Counted from the stretch's first letter, positions 1 to 8,866 are shown. The stretch: 27,738 nucleotides of DNA from Zhenhengia yiwuensis (GCF_014384995.1 NZ_JACRSY010000038.1:1-27738), one strand, 5' to 3'. Notes: generated from the letters alone by a model not told the origin. A program made the numbers and translations.

Positions 1-1
1 C

Positions 2-431
2 TTGACATGCTTATTTTCTACAGGCTATAGTGTAGCCATGGCAGAAATGGTTAAGTATGCCATTTCTGCCCTCATTCAATTATCATAGAAAGTATTTACA
101 GAGATTTTTTCACAGACCCTTTTGTACAATGGTTACTTTATTTTTATCTGCTAAGCTGAAGACACCTTTTGGTGTTACGACTATTATTGTAACACTTATA
201 ATTGCACCTATGTTTATATCTATTCCCCAAAGTAATGTTATGTTATATAATCTCTTTAATTTAATGCCTTCTAATATGATGGAAGTATGGCGTGTCACAT
301 CGCCTATATTATATGAGATTTTTAACATTTCAGTGCAGCCATATATTCTAATGCCAGTATTTGCAGTCATAGCTACTAGTGCTCTTATACCTTTTACTTA
401 TTATGGATTTAAAAAACATCAAATAGGATAG
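2..431 (+). pseudogene. 3' remnant of a multi-TM protein, probably ABC-2 type permease, frame-disrupted
   Basis: The tail of a membrane protein runs into the window from the left. The last ~95 residues (from about 135 on) hold two or three hydrophobic stretches (FGVTTIIVTLIIAPMF; YILMPVFAVIATSALIPFTYYGF) and end in a short basic tail, as in ABC-2 transporter permeases. The only ATG of this frame (57) has no ribosome site and gives an unconvincing N-terminus. The sequence 2-85 reads as plausible membrane protein in a different frame (ending QLS at the TAG of 86-88), so the gene seems to switch frame around 60-110. I therefore read it as a broken permease or one with a frameshift in the assembly. 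A terminator follows at 441. The family assignment rests on hydrophobicity and style only and is weak. Confidence 0.4.
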
Positions 432-440
432 TAAAATTTT

Positions 441-472
441 AGGGACAGTTAACCACACTGCCCCTCTTTTTT
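441..472 (+). terminator. Rho-independent terminator of the permease remnant
   Basis: The stem AGGGaCAGT (441-449) pairs with ACTGcCCCT (457-465) with one internal mismatch, and six T follow at 467-472. It lies 10 nt after the stop codon at 431. From here to the lexA stop (622) I see no gene or clear signal. Confidence 0.7.
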
Positions 473-621
473 ATACCTAAGCTTCTGCCATATTTTTGTA
501 GCATTTACAGTCTTAATTTTAATAACCTTTTTACGCTTATTTTCCATAAAAAAATACACCATCCTCATCTAAAAAAATTAGAATCACACAGTGTAAATTT
601 CACTTCAAACCATTGCAAATA

Positions 622-1230
622 TTATATCTCTCTAAATAAACCAATAACTTTGCCAATGACTTTAACATCTAAACAAAAGATAGGGTCCATGGTATCATTT
701 TCAGGCTGGAGTCTTACCCTGTTCTTCTCTCTAAAGAAGCGTTTAACAGTCACCTCATCACCTAGTAAAGCAACAACAATATCTCCATTATCTGCATGCT
801 CTTGCTGACGTACAATAATGTAATCTTTGTTTAGAATCCCTGCCTTAATCATACTTTCCCCCTTCACACGTAGCATATAAACATCGCCACCTCTTGCAAG
901 ATGATTAGGAAGAGGGTAGTATTCTTCAATATGTTCAGTTGCTAAAATAGGTGCACCGGCTGTAACAGTCCCAATAACAGGAACAGGTGTTACATGATCA
1001 GTAAGCCAATTTTTAGTTTCATCAATAACCTCAATAGCACGTGGTTTAGTTGGATCACGTTTAATATAGCCTTTATCTTCAAGTTTACTGAGATGACTAT
1101 GCACAGTAGAAGTGGATTTAAGTCCTACTGCAAGGCAAATTTCACGTACAGAAGGTGGATACCCCCTATCTGTACTTACTTCTTTAATAAAACTTAGTAT
1201 TTCTTGTTGTTTCGTACTTAACTCACTCAT
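622..1230 (-). CDS. lexA: LexA, SOS-response repressor/autoprotease
   Basis: LexA represses the DNA-damage regulon and cleaves itself when RecA is activated on single-stranded DNA. The 202-residue length is normal. Residues 1-65 form the winged-helix DNA-binding domain (PPSVREICLAVGLKSTSTVHSHL). The S24 peptidase domain follows: the Ala91-Gly92 scissile bond lies in VTAGAP, the nucleophile Ser126 in GESM and the general-base Lys163 in EVTVKR. All three are offset by exactly seven from the E. coli positions 84/85, 119 and 156. The start has an AAGG/GAGGGA ribosome site just upstream. The gene is monocistronic in appearance, with a consensus promoter and a LexA box directly upstream, so it should be autoregulated. 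Identification is secure. Confidence 0.97.
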   Translation of the reverse strand: MSELSTKQQEILSFIKEVSTDRGYPPSVREICLAVGLKSTSTVHSHLSKLEDKGYIKRDPTKPRAIEVIDETKNWLTDHVTPVPVIGTVTAGAPILATEHIEEYYPLPNHLARGGDVYMLRVKGESMIKAGILNKDYIIVRQQEHADNGDIVVALLGDEVTVKRFFREKNRVRLQPENDTMDPIFCLDVKVIGKVIGLFREI

Positions 1231-1262
1231 CCTTATTCCCTCAGTTCACATCAGTTTTATCT

Positions 1263-1302
1263 ATTATAGCATATCTCATATAGCATATCAAACGTTTGTT
1301 CG
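1263..1302 (-). promoter_or_regulatory. lexA promoter with perfect Gram-positive SOS box
   Basis: Read on the minus strand, CGAACAAACGTTTG (1289-1302) matches the Firmicute LexA consensus CGAACRNRYGTTYG at every position. It overlaps the -35 element TTGATA (1286-1291), which is followed by a 17-nt spacer and a perfect -10 TATAAT (1263-1268). LexA bound here would cover the -35 element, the standard arrangement for lexA autorepression. Confidence 0.93.
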
Positions 1303-1354
1303 CTATTAAAGTTCTAAAAAATTTATCATGACAATAAGATAATGTAAGCTTTGT

Positions 1355-1921
1355 TTAGAAGTCATTTAAGATTTTAAGAAGCTGATCGATGAGTTCTTCT
1401 TCTGATATTCTATGCTCCTGTGTAATCCACCATCTAATAGTCTGCATTAAGGCACCAGTAAAAAAATGTGCTAGAATTTCTGGATGGGCAATAAGTAACG
1501 CACCATTTCGTTCATCTTCTTTGAATTTTAGTTTTAGATCTAATGAAATTTGCTCCGATAAGATATCTAATAATGAAGATGTCATATTACTTTGCAAAAT
1601 TGATTGAATAAGTTTTTCATTCTCTGAGATAAATGAAATGGTTCTACGAAGAAGATTGAGGTAAAATGCTTTAGATCTTTCATCACCAAATGTAATAGTA
1701 TTTTCTTTATAAAATTGTTGTTGTGTCTCTCTAATAACAAAGATAAAAAACTCATATTTATCGGCAAAATGCTTATAAAAAGTTGCTCGCCTAACCATGG
1801 CTAGATTACAGAGTTCATTAACTGTAATATCTTCAAAGCGTTTTTTTTCAAGTAATTGTAAAAAAGTAGTTGTTAAAGCTTTATACGTTTTTAATATTCT
1901 TAAATCTATTTTCTTTTCCAT
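1355..1921 (-). CDS. TetR/AcrR-family transcriptional regulator
   Basis: The protein has 188 residues from the preferred start. The N-terminal TetR helix-turn-helix is clear: FEDITVNELCNLAMVRRATFYKHFADKYEFF, with the recognition helix around RRATFYKHF. The C-terminal half is an all-helical ligand and dimer domain of the TetR_C type seen in clostridial regulators. I choose the ATG at 1921 rather than the ATG at 1948, because AAAGGAG (1928-1934) lies 6 nt upstream of the former and nothing resembling a ribosome site precedes the latter. The gene is divergent from the MMPL exporter operon, and the 167-nt gap carries two inverted repeats. The usual job in this layout is a substrate-responsive repressor of the exporter; that is inference from position. 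The ligand cannot be read from sequence. Confidence 0.88.
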   Translation of the reverse strand: MEKKIDLRILKTYKALTTTFLQLLEKKRFEDITVNELCNLAMVRRATFYKHFADKYEFFIFVIRETQQQFYKENTITFGDERSKAFYLNLLRRTISFISENEKLIQSILQSNMTSSLLDILSEQISLDLKLKFKEDERNGALLIAHPEILAHFFTGALMQTIRWWITQEHRISEEELIDQLLKILNDF

Positions 1922-1938
1922 GTGTAACTCCTTTAGGA

Positions 1939-1970
1939 GACACTTCATGATTAAATGTCAATTAAGTGTC
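1939..1970. promoter_or_regulatory. Inverted repeat, candidate operator near the tetR start
   Basis: GACACTT (1939-1945) and AAGTGTC (1964-1970) form a perfect 7-bp inverted repeat with an 18-nt spacer, directly upstream of the regulator's ribosome site. It may be an operator for autoregulation. Confidence 0.4.
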
Positions 1971-1990
1971 TAAACTCATCTATTTGAGCC

Positions 1991-2056
1991 TTTTTATTTT
2001 AATGAAAATTAGTATAATAAGAAAATATACATGTGTCAATTATTTTTCACATGTAT
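1991..2056 (+). promoter_or_regulatory. Promoter and candidate TetR operator of the MMPL operon
   Basis: A perfect -10 hexamer TATAAT lies at 2013-2018; the best -35 (TTTTTA, 1991-1996, 16-nt spacer) is weak. Just downstream, ATACATGTG (2027-2035) and CACATGTAT (2048-2056) form a perfect 9-bp inverted repeat with a 12-nt spacer. It covers the expected start site, a good place for a TetR-type repressor. The regulator binding here is inferred from the divergent gene order. Confidence 0.55.
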
Positions 2057-2088
2057 CAGTATTATAATATCAAGGAAGGAGTTTTTAG

Positions 2089-4545
2089 ATGAGTGAAACA
2101 AAACCAACTGTAATGGAGCAGATTGCAGCGTTTATTGTTGACAAACGTAATCTGCTCTTTCTCATGTATATTTTAGCCATTGTATTTTGCTTCTTTTCTA
2201 TGAGATGGGTTGATGTTGAAAATGATATTACAGCTTACTTATCTGAGGATACAGAAACCCGTCAAGGCTTAACAGTAATGGATAAGGAATTTGTTACATT
2301 TGGAACAGCGAATATTATGATCTCCAATATATCCTATGAACATGCACAAGTAATCGCAGATGAATTAAAAGAAATTCAGGGTGTAACTAAGGTTGAATTT
2401 GATCATACAATAGACCATTACAAAGATGCCTCTGCGTTATTATCTCTTACCTTTGAGGGGGAGGAAGATGATCCTATCAGTATGACTGCTATGAATGAGG
2501 TAAGAGATAGGGTGTCATCTTATGATACTTCTATCTCTACATCTATAGGCGTAAATTTGGCAGATCAACTTGCCCGTGAAATGCAAATCATCATTGTAAT
2601 CGCTGCTTTTATTATTATCGTAGTTTTACTTTTTACATCTAAAACCTATGGAGAGATTCCGGTTCTTATTATTACTTTTATTGTAGCTGCAGTCCTGAAT
2701 ATGGGGACTAACTTCCTTTTAGGAAAGATATCCTTTATTTCAAATTCTGTAGCCGTAGTCCTTCAGCTAGCTTTAGCCATTGACTATGCTATTATATTAT
2801 GTCATAGGTTTAGTGAGGAACATGAACAGCTTCCTACTAGGGAAGCCTGTATCATTGCATTAAGTAAAGCAATCCCAGAGATTTCTTCAAGTAGTTTGAC
2901 TACTATATCAGGGCTTGGTGCTCTTATATTTATGCATTTTAAAATAGGTGAAGATTTAGCTTTTGTATTAATTAAATCAATTCTCCTAAGCTTACTATCA
3001 GTATTTACCTTGATGCCTGGCTTACTCATGCTTTTTAGTAAAATCATCGATAAGACATCACACAAAAACTTTGTGCCTTCCATTAATATAGTAGGGAAAT
3101 TCGTGGTAAAAACTAGGTATATTATTCCGCCTATTTTTCTGGTTATATTGGTTTTAGCCTTTATTTTTGCTAACAAATGCCCCTATGTTTATGGAACAAC
3201 AGATCTTCGTGCGGCCCGCAGAAATGATACGCAAATTGCAGCGGATAGAATTAAAGAATCCTTTGGAACAGATAACCTGGTTGCACTCATTGTGCCTTCA
3301 GGAGACTATGAAGCTGAAGGTAAATTACTCAATAAGCTAGAGAGTTATGCACAAGTAAAGTCTACTTTAGGGCTTGCAAATACTGAAGCCATAGATGGGT
3401 ATATGCTTACAGCCTCTTTGACACCAAGACAATTTGCTGAACTCATTGATTTAGACTATGAGGCAGCAAAACTTCTTTATTCAGCTTATGCTGTACATGA
3501 TGAAGCATTTGGCAAAGTAGTAAACGGTTTAAGTGAATATGGTGTCCCTTTAATTGATATGTTCATGTTTCTATATGACCAAGTGGATAAAGGCTATATC
3601 ACTTTAGAAGATGAGCTGATGGATACTTTAGAAGATCTTAATAATCAGCTTACAGATGCAAAACTTCAGTTAATGAGCGAGCAATATAGCCGTATGCTTA
3701 TTTATCTGAATTTGCCTGAGGAAAGTGATGAGACCTTCGCCTTCTTAGAGACTATTCATGATGAGGCAGCTCAGTATTATGAAGAGGCAGTGTATATAGT
3801 AGGTAATTCAACGAGTAACTACGATTTATCCTCAACTTTTGGTATGGATAATATCATTATTAGTATATTATCGGCCTTATTTGTTATCGGTATTTTAATG
3901 TTTACATTTAAATCAGCTGGATTACCTGTGTTGCTTATTCTTGTTATTCAGGCAAGTATATGGATGAATTTTTCATTTCCTTATCTTCAAAATACAAGCT
4001 TATTCTTTTTAGGGTATTTAGTTGTATCCTCCATCCAGATGGGGGCTAATATTGACTATGCTATTGTCATTACAAGTAGATATATGGTACTAAAAAAGTC
4101 TATGCCTATAAAAGAAGCTATTATTGAAGCTTTAAACCAGAGTTTCCCTACTATCATTACATCTGGAGCTATTTTAGCATCGGCAGGTATTCTCATTGGG
4201 CAGATTACAACAGATGGGACTATTGCTTCTATTGGTGTATGCCTTGGACGAGGTACTATTATTTCGATGGTTTTAGTTATGTTTGTTTTACCTCAAATAC
4301 TAGTTCTTGGTGATAGTATTATTAAGCGAACAGCATTTGCTGAGAGAAAGCAAGCCCCCTTACAAAAAGCAAGTGGTAAACTTTATGTGAGTGGAAGAGT
4401 AAAAGGATATGTTTCTGGTATAGTAGATGCAGATATAAGTGGGGTTATTACTGGAGAAGTACATGCCATGGTCGATTCAAAGGAAATAAGGCAAGAAGAA
4501 CCAGCAAATGACGGGAAGGAGTTTGAGTGCTATGAGAAAAATTAA
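2089..4545 (+). CDS. MMPL/RND-superfamily membrane exporter
   Basis: This is an 818-residue polytopic transporter with the two-fold RND layout: TM1 (about 18-40), an extracytoplasmic domain, a TM cluster (about 165-320), TM7 (about 345-365), a second extracytoplasmic domain, and a second TM cluster (about 575-750). Each half has the conserved charged motif of the family in its fourth helix: ALAIDYAII (Asp232) and GANIDYAIV (Asp656). These are the residues expected to relay protons. It presumably exports a lipid-like or amphiphilic substrate by proton antiport; the substrate is unknown. The ribosome site AAGGAAGGAG precedes the start. The C-terminal tail (about 765-800) is odd: it is not hydrophobic and has a short-period SGxVxG-like pattern resembling one or two turns of a bactofilin-type beta-helix. 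The next gene overlaps it by 14 nt, so the two are translationally coupled. Confidence 0.93.
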   Translation: MSETKPTVMEQIAAFIVDKRNLLFLMYILAIVFCFFSMRWVDVENDITAYLSEDTETRQGLTVMDKEFVTFGTANIMISNISYEHAQVIADELKEIQGVTKVEFDHTIDHYKDASALLSLTFEGEEDDPISMTAMNEVRDRVSSYDTSISTSIGVNLADQLAREMQIIIVIAAFIIIVVLLFTSKTYGEIPVLIITFIVAAVLNMGTNFLLGKISFISNSVAVVLQLALAIDYAIILCHRFSEEHEQLPTREACIIALSKAIPEISSSSLTTISGLGALIFMHFKIGEDLAFVLIKSILLSLLSVFTLMPGLLMLFSKIIDKTSHKNFVPSINIVGKFVVKTRYIIPPIFLVILVLAFIFANKCPYVYGTTDLRAARRNDTQIAADRIKESFGTDNLVALIVPSGDYEAEGKLLNKLESYAQVKSTLGLANTEAIDGYMLTASLTPRQFAELIDLDYEAAKLLYSAYAVHDEAFGKVVNGLSEYGVPLIDMFMFLYDQVDKGYITLEDELMDTLEDLNNQLTDAKLQLMSEQYSRMLIYLNLPEESDETFAFLETIHDEAAQYYEEAVYIVGNSTSNYDLSSTFGMDNIIISILSALFVIGILMFTFKSAGLPVLLILVIQASIWMNFSFPYLQNTSLFFLGYLVVSSIQMGANIDYAIVITSRYMVLKKSMPIKEAIIEALNQSFPTIITSGAILASAGILIGQITTDGTIASIGVCLGRGTIISMVLVMFVLPQILVLGDSIIKRTAFAERKQAPLQKASGKLYVSGRVKGYVSGIVDADISGVITGEVHAMVDSKEIRQEEPANDGKEFECYEKN

Positions 4546-7500
4546 AAAATATACTGCATTCTTTCTAATGATGATAATAGGTCTTTCCTTCATCTACCCT
4601 TTTGTTCAACTAAGAGCGGAAGATAATAGCATCTATATTTCAAACGCAAAAGATCTTATAGACCTTTCAAAAAAATGTACTTTAGATAGCTGGTCTTACA
4701 ACAAACAGATTATTTTAGCAAGTGATATTGATTTAACTGGTATCAGTTTTAAGCCCATCCCCATTTTTTCAGGTACTTTCGATGGTGGTGGCTATACTAT
4801 ACGTGGGCTTGATTTAAAAGAAAATGGTTCACATCAAGGGTTGTTTCGTTATGTACAAGAAGGCGCCATCATTCAAAATTTAAATGTGGAAGGCAGTGTC
4901 ACCCCAGGAGGCTCTAAGACTTATATAGGTAGTATGGTAGGCAAAAATAAAGGGCTTGTAAAAAATTGTACTTTCACAGGGGTAATAAATGGTGCTAAGT
5001 ATATAGGAGGACTAGTAGGTGTTAATGAACCTTCTGGTAAATTAATTGACTGTAAGGTATCTGGTATAGTTTATGGCGAGCATCAAATAGGTGGTATAGC
5101 TGGAGAGAACATGGGTACTATTCTACGTTGTACCAATAATGCTAGTGTCAATACACAGGCTATCAATCAGGATATAAATGTAGAAAAGATTGTGCATGAG
5201 GGTATAAACCCTATGAAAGAAGCTAATGATCTAACTTCAGACGTTAGTGATATAGGTGGCATAGTTGGTGTAAATATGGGTATTGTCCAAAATTGCATAA
5301 ACAGCGGCATAATAGGATATGAACATATTGGATATAATGTGGGTGGTATAGCAGGACGCCAATCTGGTTATATCAACGAGTGTCATAACGAAGGGTCTGT
5401 CTATGGACGTAAAGAAGTAGGGGGGATTGTGGGACAGATGGAACCCTATACAGTTCTTACCTTTTCTCAATCAAAATTAGATGAACTTAGCAAGGAACTT
5501 GATGTGCTACAAAATATGGTGCATAAGGCAACGGCAAATAGTCATGATGGTTCAGATTTAATCTCTAGTCAGCTTACAACCATACAAAACCATGTAGATA
5601 CGGCTCGTAATCATACACAATCCCTTTTAGATCAAACAGAAGAGATGATTAATCAAAACGTAGATACTGTCAATGAAGTAAGTACCACTGTGTCCGAGGC
5701 ATTAGATCGATTAATACCTGTAGCCAATTCTTTAACGGATATGTCTCGTTACATAGAAGAATCTATCCAGCCTATTCAAAACGCACTCCAGTATATGCTA
5801 AAAGTTACAGATAGTACTGATGAGGGTATAGATGAGTTAGAGAATATCACGGAATATATGCATTCAGCTATAGGATCTGCAGACCATGCATTAGTCTCTT
5901 TTAATGATGGCTTAAATCTCATTAATACGTCTATGGAATATTTAGTAAGTGGTGATCTAAAAGGTGTCATACATTCTATCCAAAAAGCAATTGATGCATT
6001 AGATCGAAGTAGAAATGAATTACATAGTTCACTTAGGGATTTAGAGTATGCAACTTCTCATTTATCAGAAGTTTTTGATGTGCTAGATGATGCAAATCAT
6101 TATATAGATAAATCCATAAATGCTATGAGTAAATCTATGGACAGTATGGAAAATGCGGCTGATTCTTTAACCAATACATTTACAGAATTAAGCTCATTAG
6201 TAGAATACCTAGCTGATCAGCCTGAGGTGAGTTTTGTAACAAGTGACAGTAACTACCAAGAGACAAAAAATAATCTTTGTGACGCACTTGGAGAGACTTC
6301 AAATGCTTTATCTGAGCTCAATAATATGTTTAATAAGCAAAGTCATATTCTTCTCAATGATATACAGGCTATTACTGATCAGCTTTTTGTAGTATTTGAT
6401 ACTATGCTAGATATAACCAATGAGGTTACTTCATTTGATATAAAATCAGAGGAGTATAAAGAAGATATATCAAATGCTGATACTCAAGAACAAACAGAAG
6501 GCAAGGTCGCAAACTGTTTGAATAATGGCATTGTATCAGGAGATATTAATGTAGGTGGTATTACGGGAGCCATAGCTATTGAACGAAGCTTTGATCCAGA
6601 AGATGATATAGAAGTAAAAGGGAATAAGTCCCTTAACTTTATCTTTCAAACACGTGCAGTTATTAGAGAATGTCACAATAAAGGAGAAATTAAAGCAAAA
6701 AAAGATGGTGTTGGTGGAATTGTTGGAACTATGAAGCTTGGCTATGTAGTTGATTCTATAGCTGAAGGAAAAATTATCAGTGATGGTGGTAACTATATTG
6801 GTGGTATAGCCGGCCAATCTTATTCATTAATTCGCTCTAGTTATGCAAAATGTGTTTTAGAAGGTGGAGAATATATAGGTGGAATTGCTGGCAAAGGTAG
6901 GGATATGTTGAATTGCCGTGCCTTTGTACGTATTAATAGCGCTGATGAATATTTTGGCTCTATTGCAGGTGATATCGAAAGTGATGGACAGATACAAGGA
7001 AACTTTTTTGTAAGCGATACCCTTGGTGGGATTGATGGAATTAGTTATGCAGGTAAATCCGAACCATTGGCATATGAAGACTTTATCCAATTAGAAGGTA
7101 TGCCTTCTATCTTCTCAGAGTTTACATTAAACTTTTTAGTCGATAACAAGGTAGTGGAAAAGGTGCCTTTTACTTATGGAGATAGCCTAGATGCTAAGAA
7201 GCTGCCTCAAGTACCTCCAAAAGAAGGCTACTTAGGTACTTGGGAAGCCTTTGATTCTACACATCTTACCTTTGATCAGGATGTAGAAGCAATCTATACT
7301 TCTTTACGCTCTACCTTAGAAAGTAAAGAGCGAAGAAATGATGCCATGCCTATTATGTTAGTAGATGGCCTCTTTACTCCAACAGATGTGTTAACTCTAA
7401 CAAAAAGTAATCATCTTGCCCCACTCTTACAAAAGAATCAAATGCAACTAGAACAGTGGTCCATCACTATACCTGATGATGGGAATAAGACTCATACTTT

Positions 7501-7756
7501 ACGTTACCTTGTTCCAGAGGATACAAAAAATGTCCAAATCTACTTACTAAAAGATGAGAAATGGGTCCAAGTAGATACTAAACAAGATGGGAAATATATT
7601 CTTTTTGATATAGATTATAACCATTGCGTACTTAGTGTCATTAATAATCCTCCAACAGCACTAGCCAGTCTCTTTATAATACCTATCGTGCTTATACTTC
7701 TATTGATTATTTTTATTAAGTCAATACATTCAAAAAGAACAGATTCTATTACATAG
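4532..7756 (+). CDS. Large secreted GLUG-repeat/coiled-coil protein with C-terminal membrane anchor
   Basis: The protein has about 1074 residues from ATG 4532, chosen because AAGGAG (4516-4521) sits 10 nt upstream; an in-frame ATG at 4508 precedes that site and is unlikely. Order of parts: signal peptide (MRKIKKYTAFFLMMIIGLSF...); first GLUG block (about 60-305) with units such as IGGLVGVN, IGGIAGEN, IGGIVGVN, VGGIAGRQ and VGGIVGQM; long helical, probably coiled-coil stretch (about 305-640) rich in Asp/Ser/Met heptads; second GLUG block (about 665-800); beta-rich region with an InlB/Flg_new-like segment (VPFTYGDSLDAKKLPQVPP); one TM helix (about 1045-1065) and a short basic tail. It is thus an outward-facing type I membrane protein. 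Overlap with the MMPL gene suggests it works with that exporter, as YhgE-like coiled-coil proteins may do beside MMPL genes elsewhere. The exact role is unknown. Confidence 0.85.
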   Translation: MRKIKKYTAFFLMMIIGLSFIYPFVQLRAEDNSIYISNAKDLIDLSKKCTLDSWSYNKQIILASDIDLTGISFKPIPIFSGTFDGGGYTIRGLDLKENGSHQGLFRYVQEGAIIQNLNVEGSVTPGGSKTYIGSMVGKNKGLVKNCTFTGVINGAKYIGGLVGVNEPSGKLIDCKVSGIVYGEHQIGGIAGENMGTILRCTNNASVNTQAINQDINVEKIVHEGINPMKEANDLTSDVSDIGGIVGVNMGIVQNCINSGIIGYEHIGYNVGGIAGRQSGYINECHNEGSVYGRKEVGGIVGQMEPYTVLTFSQSKLDELSKELDVLQNMVHKATANSHDGSDLISSQLTTIQNHVDTARNHTQSLLDQTEEMINQNVDTVNEVSTTVSEALDRLIPVANSLTDMSRYIEESIQPIQNALQYMLKVTDSTDEGIDELENITEYMHSAIGSADHALVSFNDGLNLINTSMEYLVSGDLKGVIHSIQKAIDALDRSRNELHSSLRDLEYATSHLSEVFDVLDDANHYIDKSINAMSKSMDSMENAADSLTNTFTELSSLVEYLADQPEVSFVTSDSNYQETKNNLCDALGETSNALSELNNMFNKQSHILLNDIQAITDQLFVVFDTMLDITNEVTSFDIKSEEYKEDISNADTQEQTEGKVANCLNNGIVSGDINVGGITGAIAIERSFDPEDDIEVKGNKSLNFIFQTRAVIRECHNKGEIKAKKDGVGGIVGTMKLGYVVDSIAEGKIISDGGNYIGGIAGQSYSLIRSSYAKCVLEGGEYIGGIAGKGRDMLNCRAFVRINSADEYFGSIAGDIESDGQIQGNFFVSDTLGGIDGISYAGKSEPLAYEDFIQLEGMPSIFSEFTLNFLVDNKVVEKVPFTYGDSLDAKKLPQVPPKEGYLGTWEAFDSTHLTFDQDVEAIYTSLRSTLESKERRNDAMPIMLVDGLFTPTDVLTLTKSNHLAPLLQKNQMQLEQWSITIPDDGNKTHTLRYLVPEDTKNVQIYLLKDEKWVQVDTKQDGKYILFDIDYNHCVLSVINNPPTALASLFIIPIVLILLLIIFIKSIHSKRTDSIT

Positions 7757-7774
7757 TCTATTTCCTAAAATCAT

Positions 7775-7806
7775 AAAAAAGCTCACAATTACTTGTGAGC
7801 TTTTTT
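7775..7806. terminator. Bidirectional terminator between convergent genes
   Basis: GCTCACAA (7781-7788) and TTGTGAGC (7793-7800) form a perfect 8-bp stem with a TTAC loop, flanked by A6 on the left and T6 on the right. It therefore has a U-tract on both strands. It ends the exporter operon (stop 7756) and overlaps the stop codon of the minus-strand recombinase gene. Confidence 0.92.
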
Positions 7807-8866
7807 ATTCTATATCTCTAAGCTTGACAATAGATGCTGCCATTCTTCTTCTAGCATCATCCATTTGAGCATAGTGTTTTTTCGTCGTATTAACATCTTT
7901 GTGTCCTAGAACGTCAGCAACGAGATAAATATCGCCTGTTTCTTGATAAAGCTGAGTCCCATATGTAGAACGTAGTTTATGAGGTGTAATGGTCTTAAGC
8001 TGGGTCACAAGACTGCTATATTTTTTTACAAGAATTTGAACACTACGTACACTCAATCGTTTATTTTGTAAAGAAAGAAAGAGCGGGGTATCACCATCTT
8101 TACATACCTTTTCTTTACGCTCCTGCATGTAGTCACGAAGCGCACCTTCAACTTCCTGACCAAAGTAAATAATTGTTTCGTTTCCACCTTTTCTAGTAAT
8201 ACGAATTCCATTATAGTTAAAATCCACATCTTCCATATTAAGACCTACACATTCAGATACACGAATACCCGTTCCTAGCAATAAAGAAATAAGGGCTAGG
8301 TCTCTTTTTTTAGTATAGACATGATAACGCTGTTGCTTTTCTGTCAGCTCAGTGCCTTCTTCCACAATATCAAGAAGTCTTGCTACTTCATCTACCTCCA
8401 GTTTCACAATAGGCTTTTCATTAATTTTAGGCATATCTACTAAGGCGGTAGGATTAAAAGTAATGAGTTGTTGCTTATAGAAGTAGTGGTAGAAGGTTTT
8501 AAGGGCTGCTAACTTTCTAGCTTTCCCCTTCTGTCCATTTTGATGGCTAATTGTTTCATCTTCATCGTCTTTTTTCTCATAATAAGAAAGGTATTCTAAG
8601 TATTTTTCAATATCTCTAGGTGAAAGAGCCTCTAGCTGTTTAAGCGTAATCTCCTTAAAGGATTCCAATCTACTAAAAGATTCATTTTCCTTATGCAGGT
8701 AGTCAAAAAATACTCTTAAATCATAGGCATAGGCTAAACGGGTATTCATACTCGTTGTATGTTCAAGCCCTCTGAAAAAGTCAAAAGTATAAGGAGGCAG
8801 TTCACTAATGACTTCACGTAATACTTTAGTTAAATGAATTTGTCGTTGTTCACTATAGCTTGACAT
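7805..8866 (-). CDS. Tyrosine recombinase, XerS/XerC-like
   Basis: This site-specific DNA strand-exchange enzyme has 353 residues from the ATG at 8866, which has AAGGAG 8 nt upstream; an ATG 30 nt earlier has no site and would overlap the neighbour. All six catalytic residues are visible (numbering from 8866): Arg202 in GTGIRVSE, Lys226 in TRKGGNE, His296 and Arg299 in PHKLRST, His322 in LGHKDV, and the nucleophile Tyr332 in KKHYAQM. The N-terminal core-binding domain is long and charged and resembles the XerS type used with a single recombinase in streptococci and some clostridia. No phage or integron genes surround it and it follows the thiolase gene by 4 nt. A chromosomal, dimer-resolving or housekeeping role is therefore more likely than a mobile-element role. 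I found no dif-like site nearby. Confidence 0.85.
   Translation of the reverse strand: MSSYSEQRQIHLTKVLREVISELPPYTFDFFRGLEHTTSMNTRLAYAYDLRVFFDYLHKENESFSRLESFKEITLKQLEALSPRDIEKYLEYLSYYEKKDDEDETISHQNGQKGKARKLAALKTFYHYFYKQQLITFNPTALVDMPKINEKPIVKLEVDEVARLLDIVEEGTELTEKQQRYHVYTKKRDLALISLLLGTGIRVSECVGLNMEDVDFNYNGIRITRKGGNETIIYFGQEVEGALRDYMQERKEKVCKDGDTPLFLSLQNKRLSVRSVQILVKKYSSLVTQLKTITPHKLRSTYGTQLYQETGDIYLVADVLGHKDVNTTKKHYAQMDDARRRMAASIVKLRDIE

Noticed and set aside
2802..3176. Minus-strand frame inside the MMPL gene
   Set aside because: Antisense shadow of transmembrane codons, with no start signal and no recognisable domain.
4508..4531. Upstream ATG for the GLUG protein
   Set aside because: The ribosome site lies after it, and starting at 4532 puts the signal peptide at the N-terminus.
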